This document shows positions 9,793 through 19,416 of a DNA stretch of 29,814 bases, one piece after another. The DNA comes from Carex sylvatica (lineage: Eukaryota; Streptophyta; Magnoliopsida; Poales; Cyperaceae): the NCBI GenBank assembly GCA_964058845.1, contig CAXKVR010000631.1:1-29814 (forward strand). The letters are read 5' to 3'. Each line of letters opens with the position of its first letter. The stretch's first letter is position 1. The notes under the pieces are model-generated. The model was not told the origin of the DNA and ran no database searches. It saw only the letters and a list, made by a program, of their open reading frames with translations. Both the position numbers and the translations under genes were made by a program.

Positions 9793-10190
9793 AGACTACG
9801 CTACTTGGTGAATTAAAGTGGGTGTTTTATTTTGCGCTCATATCTCTAGTTTTGAAATCCAAATAGTCAATCCAAACCGTTAGATGTTTAATCTATATTA
9901 AAATGTGCTTGGAGACCAAATTTTATATTTTGTGGAATTTTTTTATTATTTATTAAGATGGTTTGAAAATTGCTGTTTTTATTAAAATTCTGCACCATTA
10001 AAAAACAGCGATTTTCAAACCATCTTAATAAATAGTAAAAAAATTTCAAAAAATTTAAAATTTGGTCTCTAAACACATTTTAATATAGATTAAACATCTA
10101 ACGGTTTGGATCGGCTATTTTGAACTTTGAAACTAGAGATATAAGCGCGAATTAAAACACCCTATTAATTCACGAAGTAGTGTAGCCTTA
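9793..10190. mobile_element. Hairpin MITE at the block A/B junction
   Basis: Nearly the whole element is one inverted repeat of about 190-bp arms. Ends read AAGACTACGCTACTTGGTGAAT and, inverted, AGGCTACACTACTTCGTGAAT. Internal pairs include AACCGTTAGATGTTTAATCT and GGAGACCAAATTTTATATTT; the centre is AAAACAGCGATTTTCAAACC and its mirror. The core matches the hairpins at 16415 and 16838. It lies between the end of block A and the start of block B. Confidence 0.8.
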
Positions 10191-10604
10191 CTTGTACTAG
10201 ATGAAATAATTCTAAGTCAAGATTTTTAAATTTGACTATCCACATCCCTCATGCTCATTAGATGCTCTCCTGTGTACAAGTGTACTACTATATATTAACG
10301 AAAAAGACATCTGAGATTTCCTTTGACAAACGTTGTAAACTAGTAAATAAAAGAAATCCATCGCATGCTTTGAAGAGGTCAAGATGACAGGATGTCAATC
10401 CAGCTGGTTTTATTAATATATCAAGAAGAACATGTAGAGCTGTCAAAATTCCAAGGGCAATTTTAATTCAATATATTCCAAACGCATAATGTTTTCAATG
10501 CTCATCAATGATATATTGATATGACCGAGTGACATGGATGTAGTAAATTGAAAAGTAGCTAGGAGTCTAGGAGAGAATACTGGTACAAGTAACACTGAAT
10601 AGCG

Positions 10605-12102
10605 GTGATTTTTATTAATGTCCTTAAAAAAAGAAATTATAAATCTGCCTCCAACTTCGGTTTATTTTCAAAACTGCTCTAACATCTCAGGGCATGGGCG
10701 GTCCACTATTCTACCTAACTGTCCGGGGCAGGGGCGATCCACTAGAGACCTGACCGCCCCTCTGATGGGTGATCCACTATTTTTTTTTTTTAGGTCTTAG
10801 TATTTTTATTTAAATAATTAATTTTCATGTTTATGGTGTATACCAAAAAATAAGATATTTGATATATTTATAAGTGGTGTCGTAACTCTTTATAACTTTG
10901 ATTTTATATGTGAGTTGAATATCACAAGTTCAAAAATAACACTAATTAAGGACTTGGCATTGATTCTTAATTTTATTTTATTCAAACATATACAAGAAAA
11001 TATAGTTATATTTTCTTAATGATGTCAACCTTTTTTTAGAGAATAATTGGAGATTAAGAGAGAATAATTGGATTATTTGATTATTGTCAATATATACCAT
11101 TTGATTATTGTATGTTTACCGTTCATAGAAAACTTAAACTGAATTTTTGAGAAACTAAACGATATTTTTTTGCAATTCTGATGCTGCAAATGCCCGAGAA
11201 TTTTTTTCAAGGCAAAATATGGATCTATCTCTCTCTCTCTCTCCCCCCCCCCTCCAAAAAGTAGTCATACACGCAAATTCGACTTTCCTAGCCAAAGTTA
11301 TGGCTGTTTAAAGTTTTTTCAAAAGCTGAACTTTGTAAATTCATAACTAACTATAGAAAAATTCAAATAAATTGAAATTTGTGTCAATTCTGTGTATTTT
11401 TTAATGCTCTACATGCTGGTATAAATCATTTTTGTAGTTTTATCCATATATCAGTCCAGACTTACTGATTTACCAGTAGATGTCAAATTTGATATTTTTA
11501 GTACATTGCACTATACCTGTGGCCTTTGCTTAGTTGCTGAGTATGGACTTGGTATCATACTAGAGATCAGTCTAGGATGCTTTGTGCATGAACAGAGATC
11601 TAATTTGAGGTTTAAACATATTTTAGTAGCTATAAACTATTGTTTTAGTATCATAAATAAAGAGAAGAAGATCAAAGCTCCTAAATACCATTTAATCAAT
11701 TTTTTTGAAATATCAACAAGCTGTCAGAGCTTGAAATTTTTTGAATCAATGCCAAGTTCTCTATTAGTGTTATCTTTAGACTTATGATATCCAACTCACA
11801 AATCAAATCAAAGTTATAAAGAGTTACGACATCACTCATAAGTATATTAAATGTCTTATTTTTTGGCATACACCATAAACAAGAAAACTAATTATTTAAA
11901 TAAATATACTAAGACCTAAAAAAAATAGTGGACCGCCTAGCAGAGGGGCGGTCATGTTCGTAATGGACCGCCTCTGCTCCGGACGGTCGGGTAGAATAGT
12001 GGACCGCCCGTGCCCCGGCATTTGAGGCATTTTTGAAAAAAATACCAAAGTTGGGGGGCAGATTTGTAAAAACCTTTTTTTTTGGGTATTAATAAAAATC
12101 AC
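10605..12102. mobile_element. Mutator-like element with about 315-bp terminal inverted repeats
   Basis: The ends are GTGATTTTTATTAAT at 10605 and ATTAATAAAAATCAC at 12102. The inverted repeats run to about 10922 on the left and from about 11783 on the right, and include GGGCGGTCCACTATTCTACC and CGTAACTCTTTATAACTTTG. Flanks TGAATAGCG (10596-10604) and CGAATAGCA (12103-12111) form an imperfect 9-bp target duplication, and copy A has the empty site at about 2590-2605. Length is 1498 bp. Long TIRs with a 9-bp duplication point to the Mutator superfamily. No transposase is visible, so it is non-autonomous. The roughly 860-bp interior holds an open frame at 11506-11787 of unknown nature; captured host sequence is possible. 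Confidence 0.85.
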
Positions 12103-12153
12103 CGAATAGCAGTATGGAAAGCATAATTAATGATGAGATGAAATCCGTAAAAA

Positions 12154-12521
12154 GGGAAATAAATATGCGACGATCCTAGGAATCCGTATCCTCTCATGTA
12201 TTGCAGAGGATCACCTCACTTTATGGTTTGGAATTCGGATCACTATAGGGAGCTGTATTTTTGGGCTTTGAAATTCGTGCCAAGTTAAAAAGAACGGTCC
12301 AGATCTAGTAATTGTAAAAGAATTCCTTATCAGGTATTGGAGAGGGTGTGAATTCCGATCTTAGGGGGTTGTAGGGTCCTATATTTCAAATACAACTTTT
12401 TATTTTTTGAGTTGTACGAATCTACTTGTTTTTTATGCACGAATCTCAAAACTAATGGAAGATTGGATTTAGAATTTTAGGACCCTACAATCCCCTTAGG
12501 ATCGTAGCAGATTTATTTCCC
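12154..12521. mobile_element. 368-bp MITE with GGGAAATAAAT ends
   Basis: The left end GGGAAATAAATATGCGACG and the right end, inverted GGGAAATAAATCTGCTACG, are followed on both sides by ATCCTA. The flanks GTAAAAA and GAAAAAA make a 7- to 9-bp duplication of a sequence single in copy A at about 2630-2640. A Mutator-type MITE is plausible. Its interior at 12178-12242 is related, inverted, to the first 66 bases of the window. Confidence 0.75.
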
Positions 12522-12939
12522 GAAAAAAGACCCAAGCTTGTCAAGAGGGCGGAACTATAATTTAAATGTTAGAAGTTAATATCGATCATTCGTTAAATTT
12601 ATTTTATGCCAAGTTATTTCTTTATTTTAAAAGCTTTCTTTGATTGCTTACATAAAATTAAGAAAATAATCTAAACCATATTAATATTTTTTTTAAGTAA
12701 TAATATCTCATTCGGATTTTAAACCTACAGTCTCTTGTACATATAATATTGTCTTTGTCACTCTCATTGATTCTTATATCATAATAATATTAATTTTGTT
12801 TTCTTTTTACAGATTACTCATACATATATTAGTCGTGATGATATAGAGGAACTAGTACCTACCAAAATAGAAATATCAATTAAACTCCTATATCCACCTC
12901 CAATTACTCGTTCAAAAAGTTTGCATGCACACACGTCGA

Positions 12940-13269
12940 TCATTGGCTCATTATATCATACAACTCATCCAAATGCGGCTCTAACTCTGACATCCAAGCA
13001 ACCACCTCATCAACTTCATCTTTTGCACCTGGTGCTTCAACCATAAAACCTCCATTTGCATTAATACAAACCTCCTCCTCAGATCGTCTTGATTGTGGTT
13101 TTATTGGCATTGCATTTTCTTTGTTGGCCTCTGATGGAGATGGTTCCTTCCCAGTTAATTTTTGTACAACCAACATAAAATTTGCTGCATCCGTCTCTAC
13201 AAATATAGTCTCTAACTCTATGAATGTCACCTTGACTTTCTTATTTTCCTCTTGAGAATTCTCAGACAT
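12940..13269 (-). CDS. VQ-motif protein (VQ-3)
   Basis: An intronless frame of 109 residues runs from the ATG at 13269 to a stop at 12940. The VQ motif FMLVVQKLTG is at residues 31-40, and the first 56 residues differ from VQ-2 at only two positions. The linker differs at a handful of sites and has one extra residue (INANGG against ISNGG). The protein ends ELYDIMSQ, matching the end of VQ-1 (DLFELMNQ), so this C-terminus looks ancestral and the longer VQ-2 tail derived. Family knowledge makes it a nuclear WRKY-binding cofactor. The frame is intact and changes against VQ-2 keep it open, so it is probably still functional. The upstream flank has been rebuilt by a hAT-like insertion at 13462-13897, and the downstream flank by elements at 12154-12521 and 10605-12102. 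Confidence 0.93.
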   Translation of the reverse strand: MSENSQEENKKVKVTFIELETIFVETDAANFMLVVQKLTGKEPSPSEANKENAMPIKPQSRRSEEEVCINANGGFMVEAPGAKDEVDEVVAWMSELEPHLDELYDIMSQ

Positions 13270-13272
13270 GTC

Positions 13273-13299
13273 GGAGAGAGAGAAAGAGAGAGAGAGAAT
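13273..13299 (-). repeat. (GA)n microsatellite in the VQ-3 leader
   Basis: An imperfect GA tract sits just above the VQ-3 start, the counterpart of the one above VQ-2, interrupted here by GAAAGA. Confidence 0.8.
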
Positions 13300-13340
13300 T
13301 GGTTCTGGATTTGAAAATTCGTGTGTTTTGGGATTTGAAG

Positions 13341-13427
13341 TTATACATATATATATATACAGAGAGAAAGGAATCGACTGTTGACTTTTGATCTAGCTTC
13401 GAGGGGGACACTCAGAACAGAAGTCAA
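13341..13427 (-). promoter_or_regulatory. TATA-like element and opposed W-boxes of VQ-3
   Basis: A TATATATATATA stretch at about 13346-13359 lies about 75-90 bp above the ATG on the minus strand. W-box cores lie at 13381-13386 (TTGACT) and 13422-13427 (AGTCAA). Both are retained from the duplicate at 3541-3630. A hAT-like element begins only 35 bp beyond the outer W-box, so everything further upstream has been displaced by about 440 bp. Confidence 0.5.
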
Positions 13428-13461
13428 AAAAATGTTTTGCAATTGCTCCCATCGTCCCATG

Positions 13462-13897
13462 TAGTTTGGGAAAAATGGAACGGCGGAGCCGGTTCTGTCA
13501 CGGAACGGCACGGCACGTGTTACTATTCTGTGCTGTGATTTGCGTGTCGCGTATTGTGACTACTCCTTGATATTTTGATCACGACACGACACACAAAATA
13601 TCCGATCACGGCACGGTACGTAATCACGCGAGTTACGTGTAATTAGGACTGTTAGGTCTTAATTAAATGGTGAATTTTAAAGAAACTAACTTAAATTATG
13701 AAAAAATAGTTAAACGTGAGAAACGTGACTAGTTACGTTTGGACACTGCACGTAAATAGTCACGGCACGCGAGTCACGGTGTGACCATCCCTTTACATTT
13801 TGGTGACGACAATGATCACTATTCACTTGGTTACCATACAACACAAGATCAAAATCACGGCGTACTAATCACGACACGGCACGTTTTTTCCACTCTA
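13462..13897. mobile_element. hAT-like non-autonomous element above VQ-3
   Basis: A perfect 8-bp duplication, GTCCCATG, is at 13454-13461 and 13898-13905. Copy A has the empty site near 3650 (TCCATGTGACC). Ends TAGTTTGGGAAAAA and, inverted, TAGAGTGGAAAAAA fit degenerate hAT termini (TAGnnnGGnAAAA). Length is 436 bp; the interior repeats CACGGCACG and CACGACACG. No transposase is present. It sits 193 bp above the VQ-3 ATG. Confidence 0.85.
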
Positions 13898-14436
13898 GTC
13901 CCATGTGACCAAAACAAAGAATCTGAGTTTTTTTTTATTGCTTTTTCTGTGAAACTGTACCGGTTATGAGTCACTGACATATGGGTCCACCACTCCACTG
14001 ATATATAATTTGTATAATTGGAACTGTGAATTTGTAATGGGACCTACTTTTCAGTGACTTGTAATTATATTAATTGGGTCGTTTCTATATAAGTTATTTA
14101 AATAACAGAAATTTAATTTGGATTTGAAACAAATGATTGTGACTAAAGCAACTATATATAATTAAAGTGAGCAGGTTCAGTTGATAATGCAAAGTTTTGC
14201 TATCATCAGAATATAACGAGCCATAATCGGACAAAGCAAAGCGGTAGTACGTAGTACCATGTCCATTTTAACATAACACTGGACAAAGTTAATTAGAAAA
14301 GATGGGGAAGAGAGTGTTTTTTCTAGTTTATATATGTATAATCTGAGAAAGTGTTTTTATAATTACTGGAGAAAGTGTTCGATCTAATCAAATAATTAGG
14401 CCAGGGATTTTTTTTGTCTTTTGCAGGTGTAGTATC

Positions 14437-14990
14437 TAGGGCTGTCAAAAAAGCTCGCGGCTCGTGGCTCGCCTTTAGCTCGCTCGCTAATAGCTCGCTC
14501 GGTAGTGGACCGAGCTGTTAACGAATCAGTTCGGCTCAGGCTCGGGCCCAAATAAACGAGCTGAGCCAGGGATCAGCTCGGACCGGGCCAGCTCGGCTCG
14601 TTAAGCTACAGTTAATTTAGGATTTAGTATCGTATAATTTTAAGTCCAGTCTCATTTTCAAAGACACAATTATACAAAATTGATGCATTTTTGGTCTGAG
14701 AATAAATGATATGGGCTTCAGTTGCTTGAAGATGTATCTGGACAATTTCTTAAATTTTTTGAATGAGTTTTCTTATTTTTATATTTTTGAATTTGTATAA
14801 TGACAGTCCAATAAAGTCTAGTGAGCTAGCTCGTCAGTTTGCGAGTTAGTTCGGGCTGGCTTGTCACGAGCGAGCCAGGAGTTTTTGACTCGAGTGACCT
14901 AGATCTAGCTCGCTCGGTCTAAACTCGGGCCAAAATAAATTAGCCGAGCTAAAGCCCAGTTCGACCCGAGCCAGCTCGTTAGCTTGTGAA
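14437..14990. mobile_element. hAT-like non-autonomous element, right end lost
   Basis: The left end TAGGGCTGTCAAAAAAGCTC is a classic plant hAT terminus and follows GTAGTATC, also the empty-site sequence in copy A (CTAGTATC at about 4137). The inner sequence repeats AGCTCG and GGCTCG motifs on both arms, for example GAGCTGAGCC against GGCTCGTT. The expected inverted terminus near 14995-15005 is missing, so the right end is deleted. Confidence 0.7.
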
Positions 14991-15156
14991 CGTTGTTTTG
15001 CTGCGTTGGGATACCATGCCACCTGGCAGTAAGAAAATGCTTAGGAAAATCACTTATGAATGTCCAGGTGGCAGGTGCTTCCCCCTTAGATTAGTCATTG
15101 CTTGAACAGAAACTTAAAACCTGTTAGTTTCACTTTCACATTTTACACCTTGTTGA

Positions 15157-15627
15157 TTTGGATGGAGAGAGAGTAGAGGAAGCGAGGGAATGGAAAAAAG
15201 AAAAAAAACTTTTCATCGAATTGTATTTAGTTGACAAAATTATGTTGGATGTGAAAGGTACACAAGATGAAAGATTTAACCTTGTGTCATTGTAATTAAT
15301 ATAATCGATTTTTCTTAGAAATTGAGGTGTAATGGATGTGAAGAATTTTTTTTGCAAATATGTTTAAAAAAAATAACACAAATAACCAATCATATGCCTT
15401 ATCTATATAATTCTCATACAAGTTTTTTCTCATAATCTTACAATAGCCATCAAATTTTTCATTAACCTTCTAAATTTTAATCAATGAAACAATAAATAAG
15501 GCAGAAAAAAAGATAAATTTATTTTTTTCATTAATCATTCAAACACAAAGCAGCTGAATACGTTAATCTTTCTTTCTATTCCATTGCATTCTCTTCTATT
15601 CTTCAGTTCCTCTACTCTTCATCCAAA
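15157..15627. mobile_element. 471-bp MITE with TTTGGATG ends
   Basis: TTTGGATGGAGAGAGAGTAG at the left pairs with the inverted right end TTTGGATGAAGAGTAGAGGAA, and GGAATGGAA recurs inside both arms. Copy C, near 21180, lacks the insert: TTTCACATTTTATGGGACACG runs uninterrupted. A PIF/Harbinger-type MITE is possible, but the target duplication is not clear. Confidence 0.65.
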
Positions 15628-16367
15628 CATGATGTCAAGGGACACGTGTCTGGTTTTGGTCATTGCATTGTTAGTTAATGTATTTGTCTTTATATTTCGT
15701 GTAAACAAAAAGAATGCTTTAGTTGAACTGTTTAAGAAGGTCAAATACACTTTTTTCTCTTAAAACAATATTGATATCTAAGAACTAAAATTAAGTTTTA
15801 TAAAATTTCTTTAGTACTTAAATAAAAAATTTATTCCAGCTTGGACTAAAGTTCACTAGACATTAATTCTATTAATTGAAAGTTAGTATATAAAATTTTC
15901 TTCAGGAATGCATATTCAAAAATTATTATGCTTGCTTATACACAGAGGAGGACAGTTCGATTTTGTTTTTATTTGTATCAAGAGCTTGCACAAATATATC
16001 AATGTGGATAAATTTTAGACGTTAATTTTTTAATTTATTGGTTTATATAAAATCAAAATCAAAAAGTGATAATTTTTTATGTGCATATAGAAAAAATAAT
16101 ATAGATTACATCTAACGGTTTTATTTTGATATGTAAACTTTAGAAAATATTAGAAAATTAAAATGTGGATGCATTATGGAGGCAAAAAATAAATACAGGC
16201 CTTTGAACCAAAAATTTTATTTCTTGCATAAAAAAAGAGAGAAATTAGAACACCCTCATTTCTAGATAATTTCATATTTATTCAGGCTGCAAAGCTAATC
16301 TACAGATGAAGTCCGCACAAATAATCTACAGTCGCAGACTGAGGTCTGCAGATTGAATTTTTGGCCC

Positions 16368-16370
<3 letters not shown>

Positions 16371-16414
<44 letters not shown>
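16371..16414. repeat. (TA)n microsatellite
   Basis: An uninterrupted TA tract of about 44 bp lies directly left of a hairpin MITE. Confidence 0.95.
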
Positions 16415-16417
<3 letters not shown>

Positions 16418-16817
16418 CATACTAGCATGCTATGCGTAGCATAGAGGGCATCCATGCAACAGCTCAATATTCGACTTTTCAAAATTCTAACGGTCGATCC
16501 GAACCGTTCATCTTGTTATTCATATTAATATGTGTTTGGAGACCAAATTTCATATTTTTTGGAATTTTTTTACTATTTTTTTAGATTTATTGAAAATCGC
16601 TATTTTTTATGGTCCAGATTTGCTGAAAACAGCGATTTTCAATAAATCTAAAAATATAGTAAACAAATTTCAAAAAATGTAAAATTTGGTCTCCAAACAC
16701 ATATTAATATGGAGAAAAAGATGAACGGTTCGGATCGACCGTTAGGATTTTAAAAAGTCGAATATTGAGTCATTGCACGAAGGCCCTCTATGCTACGCAT
16801 AGTATGCTAGCATATTC
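16415..16817. mobile_element. Hairpin MITE, about 400 bp
   Basis: The arms mirror each other along the whole length. Ends GAACATACTAGCATGCTATGC and CTAGCATATTC mirror; CATAGAGGGC pairs with GGCCCTCTATG; AATATTCGACTTTTCAAAA with its mirror; TGTTTGGAGACCAAATTTCA with its mirror; the centre is AACAGCGATTTTCAATAAAT. TA tracts bound both sides. Confidence 0.85.
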
Positions 16818-16837
16818 CTATATATATATATTTATGA

Positions 16838-17250
16838 GGTTAGCTACTCTACTTACATAAGTATATGATGGTATATGTTTATAAGTTATTTTTTCGTTTT
16901 TAAAATCTGAAAAGTCGATCTGAACCGTTAGATGTGATCTCTATATTGAAATGTGCTTGGAGACCAAATTTTATATTTTTCTGAATTTTTTTACTATATA
17001 TTAAGCCATTTTGAAAATCGCTAATCCAAAGGTGACTTAACAAAACAGTAAAAATCAGAAGCTACCGTTGGATCAGCGATTTTCAAAGTGGCTTAATAAA
17101 TAGTAAAAAAATTCAGAAAAATGTAAAATTTGGTCTCCAAACACATTTCAATATAGAGATCACATCTAACGGATCAGATTGACTTTTTTAATTTTGAAAA
17201 CTAAAAAATAACTTATGAGCATATATCCTCACATGTTTTAGCTAATCTCT
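16838..17250. mobile_element. Hairpin MITE, about 410 bp
   Basis: The arms pair as GGTTAGCTA/TTAGCTAATC, TTATAAGTTATTTTTTCGTT/its mirror, GATGTGATCTCTATATTGAA/its mirror and CTTGGAGACCAAATTTTATA/its mirror. The loop contains AACAGTAAAAATCAGAAGC. The core is shared with the hairpins at 9793 and 16415, but the outer ends differ. Confidence 0.8.
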
Positions 17251-17821
17251 ATATTTATATAATATTTATTTAAAAAAAAAATTGAGGCTCAAACAAAACG
17301 GTTCGTTTGAGATATCTGAGAAAGCACGAATTCCAAGAAAAAAAGGAAAAAGTAAATCGAATTACAAAACTTTGCCGCTTTTGATTTCTATGAGAAATCT
17401 CAAATGACGCGAACTCGAAGAAAAAAAAAAGTAAAACCGGGGCCGTATATTTCATTTGTGGATTCCAGTCTAAAGCTGCAGATTTTGCGAAATAGTGCAT
17501 TGGAATTATCTCCGGGAATCAAATATCGGTCCGCTCGTGATCCGTATTTGATCGGACCGGATTCGTATTCAGTTTTGGAACGGATACATGGATAACTTGG
17601 GTGGGGAATGGGGATTAAAATGGACCGGAATTAGTTTTTCGGAAAAAATAACCCGTGATAATTCGGATCATGTGAAATCCGTAACTGTCTGGACTGAACT
17701 GCATATCCGTCGAACTCCCGCCAGAATCTGTTCGGACCGAACTCCTACCCGTCTACCCCATACTCGCCTATTCATACCCGACTATTCGTACCTGACTATC
17801 CGTACCCACTAATCTGTACTC
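17251..17821. other. hAT-like remnant with ACCCGNNTA repeats
   Basis: From about 17430 to 17815 the base composition rises, and short motifs recur: GGACCGGATTCG, CATACCCGACTATTCG, CGTACCTGACTATCCG, TACCCACT. Such strings are typical of degraded hAT-like non-autonomous elements. No paired ends were found. Overlapping open frames here resemble no protein. Confidence 0.35.
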
Positions 17822-18226
17822 AGACATTATGGAGGCACAAAAAATAAAGGCATTTGAACCCTCCTATGTATGTATACATAACAATCTGATTTTACTGGCA
17901 TGCAATAAAAATAATATATATCATAATGAATAAAACAAACTATTTTGCCTGTTAATTAAGTCAGAAATTTAATGAAGAACAATTAATCCTAGACATTCTC
18001 AGTTAATAGCTATATATCATATAGGTTTGGTCCTACTGAAGCACATTTAAGCACAATTTTGGTTAGTTATCAGTTTTTGTACTGAAGTAGGTTCAGTCAT
18101 TTAGTATATATATACAAATGATAACCTCAATCGATCCGATGTGACCTCAGTGCGGACGACTAATTAATCTTATGAGTCGCCACCCCGTATATTTAACTAA
18201 TTATTAATGATCAATACAACACATGT

Positions 18227-18590
18227 CACTACAACAAAAAGATTCATCTGTGATCGGTATTTGGGATCAGTCCAGTCATCGGACGCAGAAAACCTCCAAA
18301 AAACAAAAACAAAAACAAAAAAGAGCGGGAACGGATTTGGCCCATAGCCTTTTGGGACCGGTGCCCACACCTTCTGGGACCGATTTGGTCCGGTCCCAGA
18401 AGGGTCCCCTGAAATACCACCCTCCTCTTCTCCTCTCCCACATTTTGTATTAGGTTCTCCGAAGAGAAGAGAAGAGAAGAGAAAAAAAAAAAAGGAAAAA
18501 AAAAAAAAACAGAGAGAGAAAAAGATCGGCGCCACCTCCTCTCCGTTTGACCATCGACGCACGCCTTTCCGCTTATGAAATATGAAACCA
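18227..18590. mobile_element. CACTA (En/Spm) element terminus, truncated
   Basis: The terminus CACTACAACAAAAAGA at 18227 is the hallmark of CACTA elements. Subterminal GGGACCG-type repeats follow, including a hairpin with 11-bp stems at 18371-18381 and 18392-18402. The inner part holds a purine-rich run (18463-18520) and GC-richer sequence ending near 18575. The opposite terminus (TTTTTGTTGTAGTG) is absent from the window, so this is a solo or truncated end. Confidence 0.7.
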
Positions 18591-19260
18591 TATATAATTA
18601 AAATTATTTTTACTAATCAAAGAATCAAACTCGACAGATACAGATTTTGCATTAAATACATGCAGGATATAATTTTAAAGATTGTAAATCGATCGTCTCC
18701 ATCAAAATACTTGACCTAGCTAATAAACATGGTTAATTAACAACTGCTTCAGGTTGCAGTTAGTAATAATTAATTTACATATCAACTATGACCTCTTATT
18801 CAAACTTAGACCCTCATGTCTAGTCAAGTTATTACAAAAAATTAGCTGCCTCTACTGCAAGAAAGAGAAACACATGTTTAGGTGTTGAACAGCTGCTTGA
18901 AGTCTACCAGGTAAAATCTGATCGTTCGGTAATTTGTTTTTTTACCTAATTAGAATTTTATAAAATAGAAATTATACTAGTGTTATTCGTAAAGCTAGCT
19001 GGATGGTTTTATTGTGAAAATATACTGGTGAAGGTAAAAAATATTAAATTATTTTGTCCTTCCAAGCAATTAGCATTCATTTCTGTATACATCATACAGC
19101 GAATATATATACACGAATAATTTAGTTAGTTTAATTAATTAGTATCGAATTCAATGATAATTAATAACTCTTAAATCTTCTCTGTAGTATATGCTCTAGC
19201 AAAAGATGAATCAAAACAAACCCAAATTTCATAATATGATCATTGTAAAAAAAAAAAAAA
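18591..19260. other. AT-rich stretch, nothing recognised
   Basis: No open frame of note, inverted repeat or element terminus was found. It ends in a run of A at 19248-19263. Confidence 0.4.
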
Positions 19261-19263
19261 AAA

Positions 19264-19416
19264 CCACGGACCCAGACCCGTGCTACGACCCGGGCGTGAG
19301 CCGGGCCAGGTAAGGGTTTTCAAAACTCAACTCGTGCCCGCCTACCTGACCTATCCGTGCCCGTGCCAATCTCCCGCCAGCCCGGGATTGATCCGTACTC
19401 GTCCGGTACGTCCGAC
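19264..19416. repeat. GC-rich hAT-like fragment
   Basis: Dense GACCCGGGC, CGTGCCCG and GATCCGTACTCG motifs resemble those of degraded hAT-like elements and of the fragment at 29641-29814. A poly(A) run precedes it and the LINE poly(T) follows it. Confidence 0.4.

Larger units (their letters stand above)
10199..16210. repeat. Duplicated block, copy B (contains VQ-3)
   Basis: It is collinear with copy A from 2218 to about 4990 once its private insertions are removed: a MULE at 10605-12102, a MITE at 12154-12521, hAT-like elements at 13462-13897 and 14437-14990, and a MITE at 15157-15627. Downstream it resembles copy A to about 16170 and then loses similarity. Confidence 0.8.
16173..17860. repeat. 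Flanking direct repeat pair
   Basis: CATTATGGAGGCAAAAAATAAA at about 16175 recurs as CATTATGGAGGCACAAAAAA at about 17826, and both are followed by AGGC-TTTGAACC. The repeat of about 35 bp brackets 1.6 kb holding two hairpin MITEs and a hAT-like piece. Confidence 0.55.

Noticed and set aside
11506..11787. 93-residue open frame inside the MULE
   Set aside because: Low complexity with many hydrophobic runs, and no family recognised; kept only as part of the element's interior.
18197..18591. Three overlapping frames of 76-121 residues near the CACTA end
   Set aside because: They are driven by purine/pyrimidine runs (poly-Phe/Lys) on both strands and show no domain.
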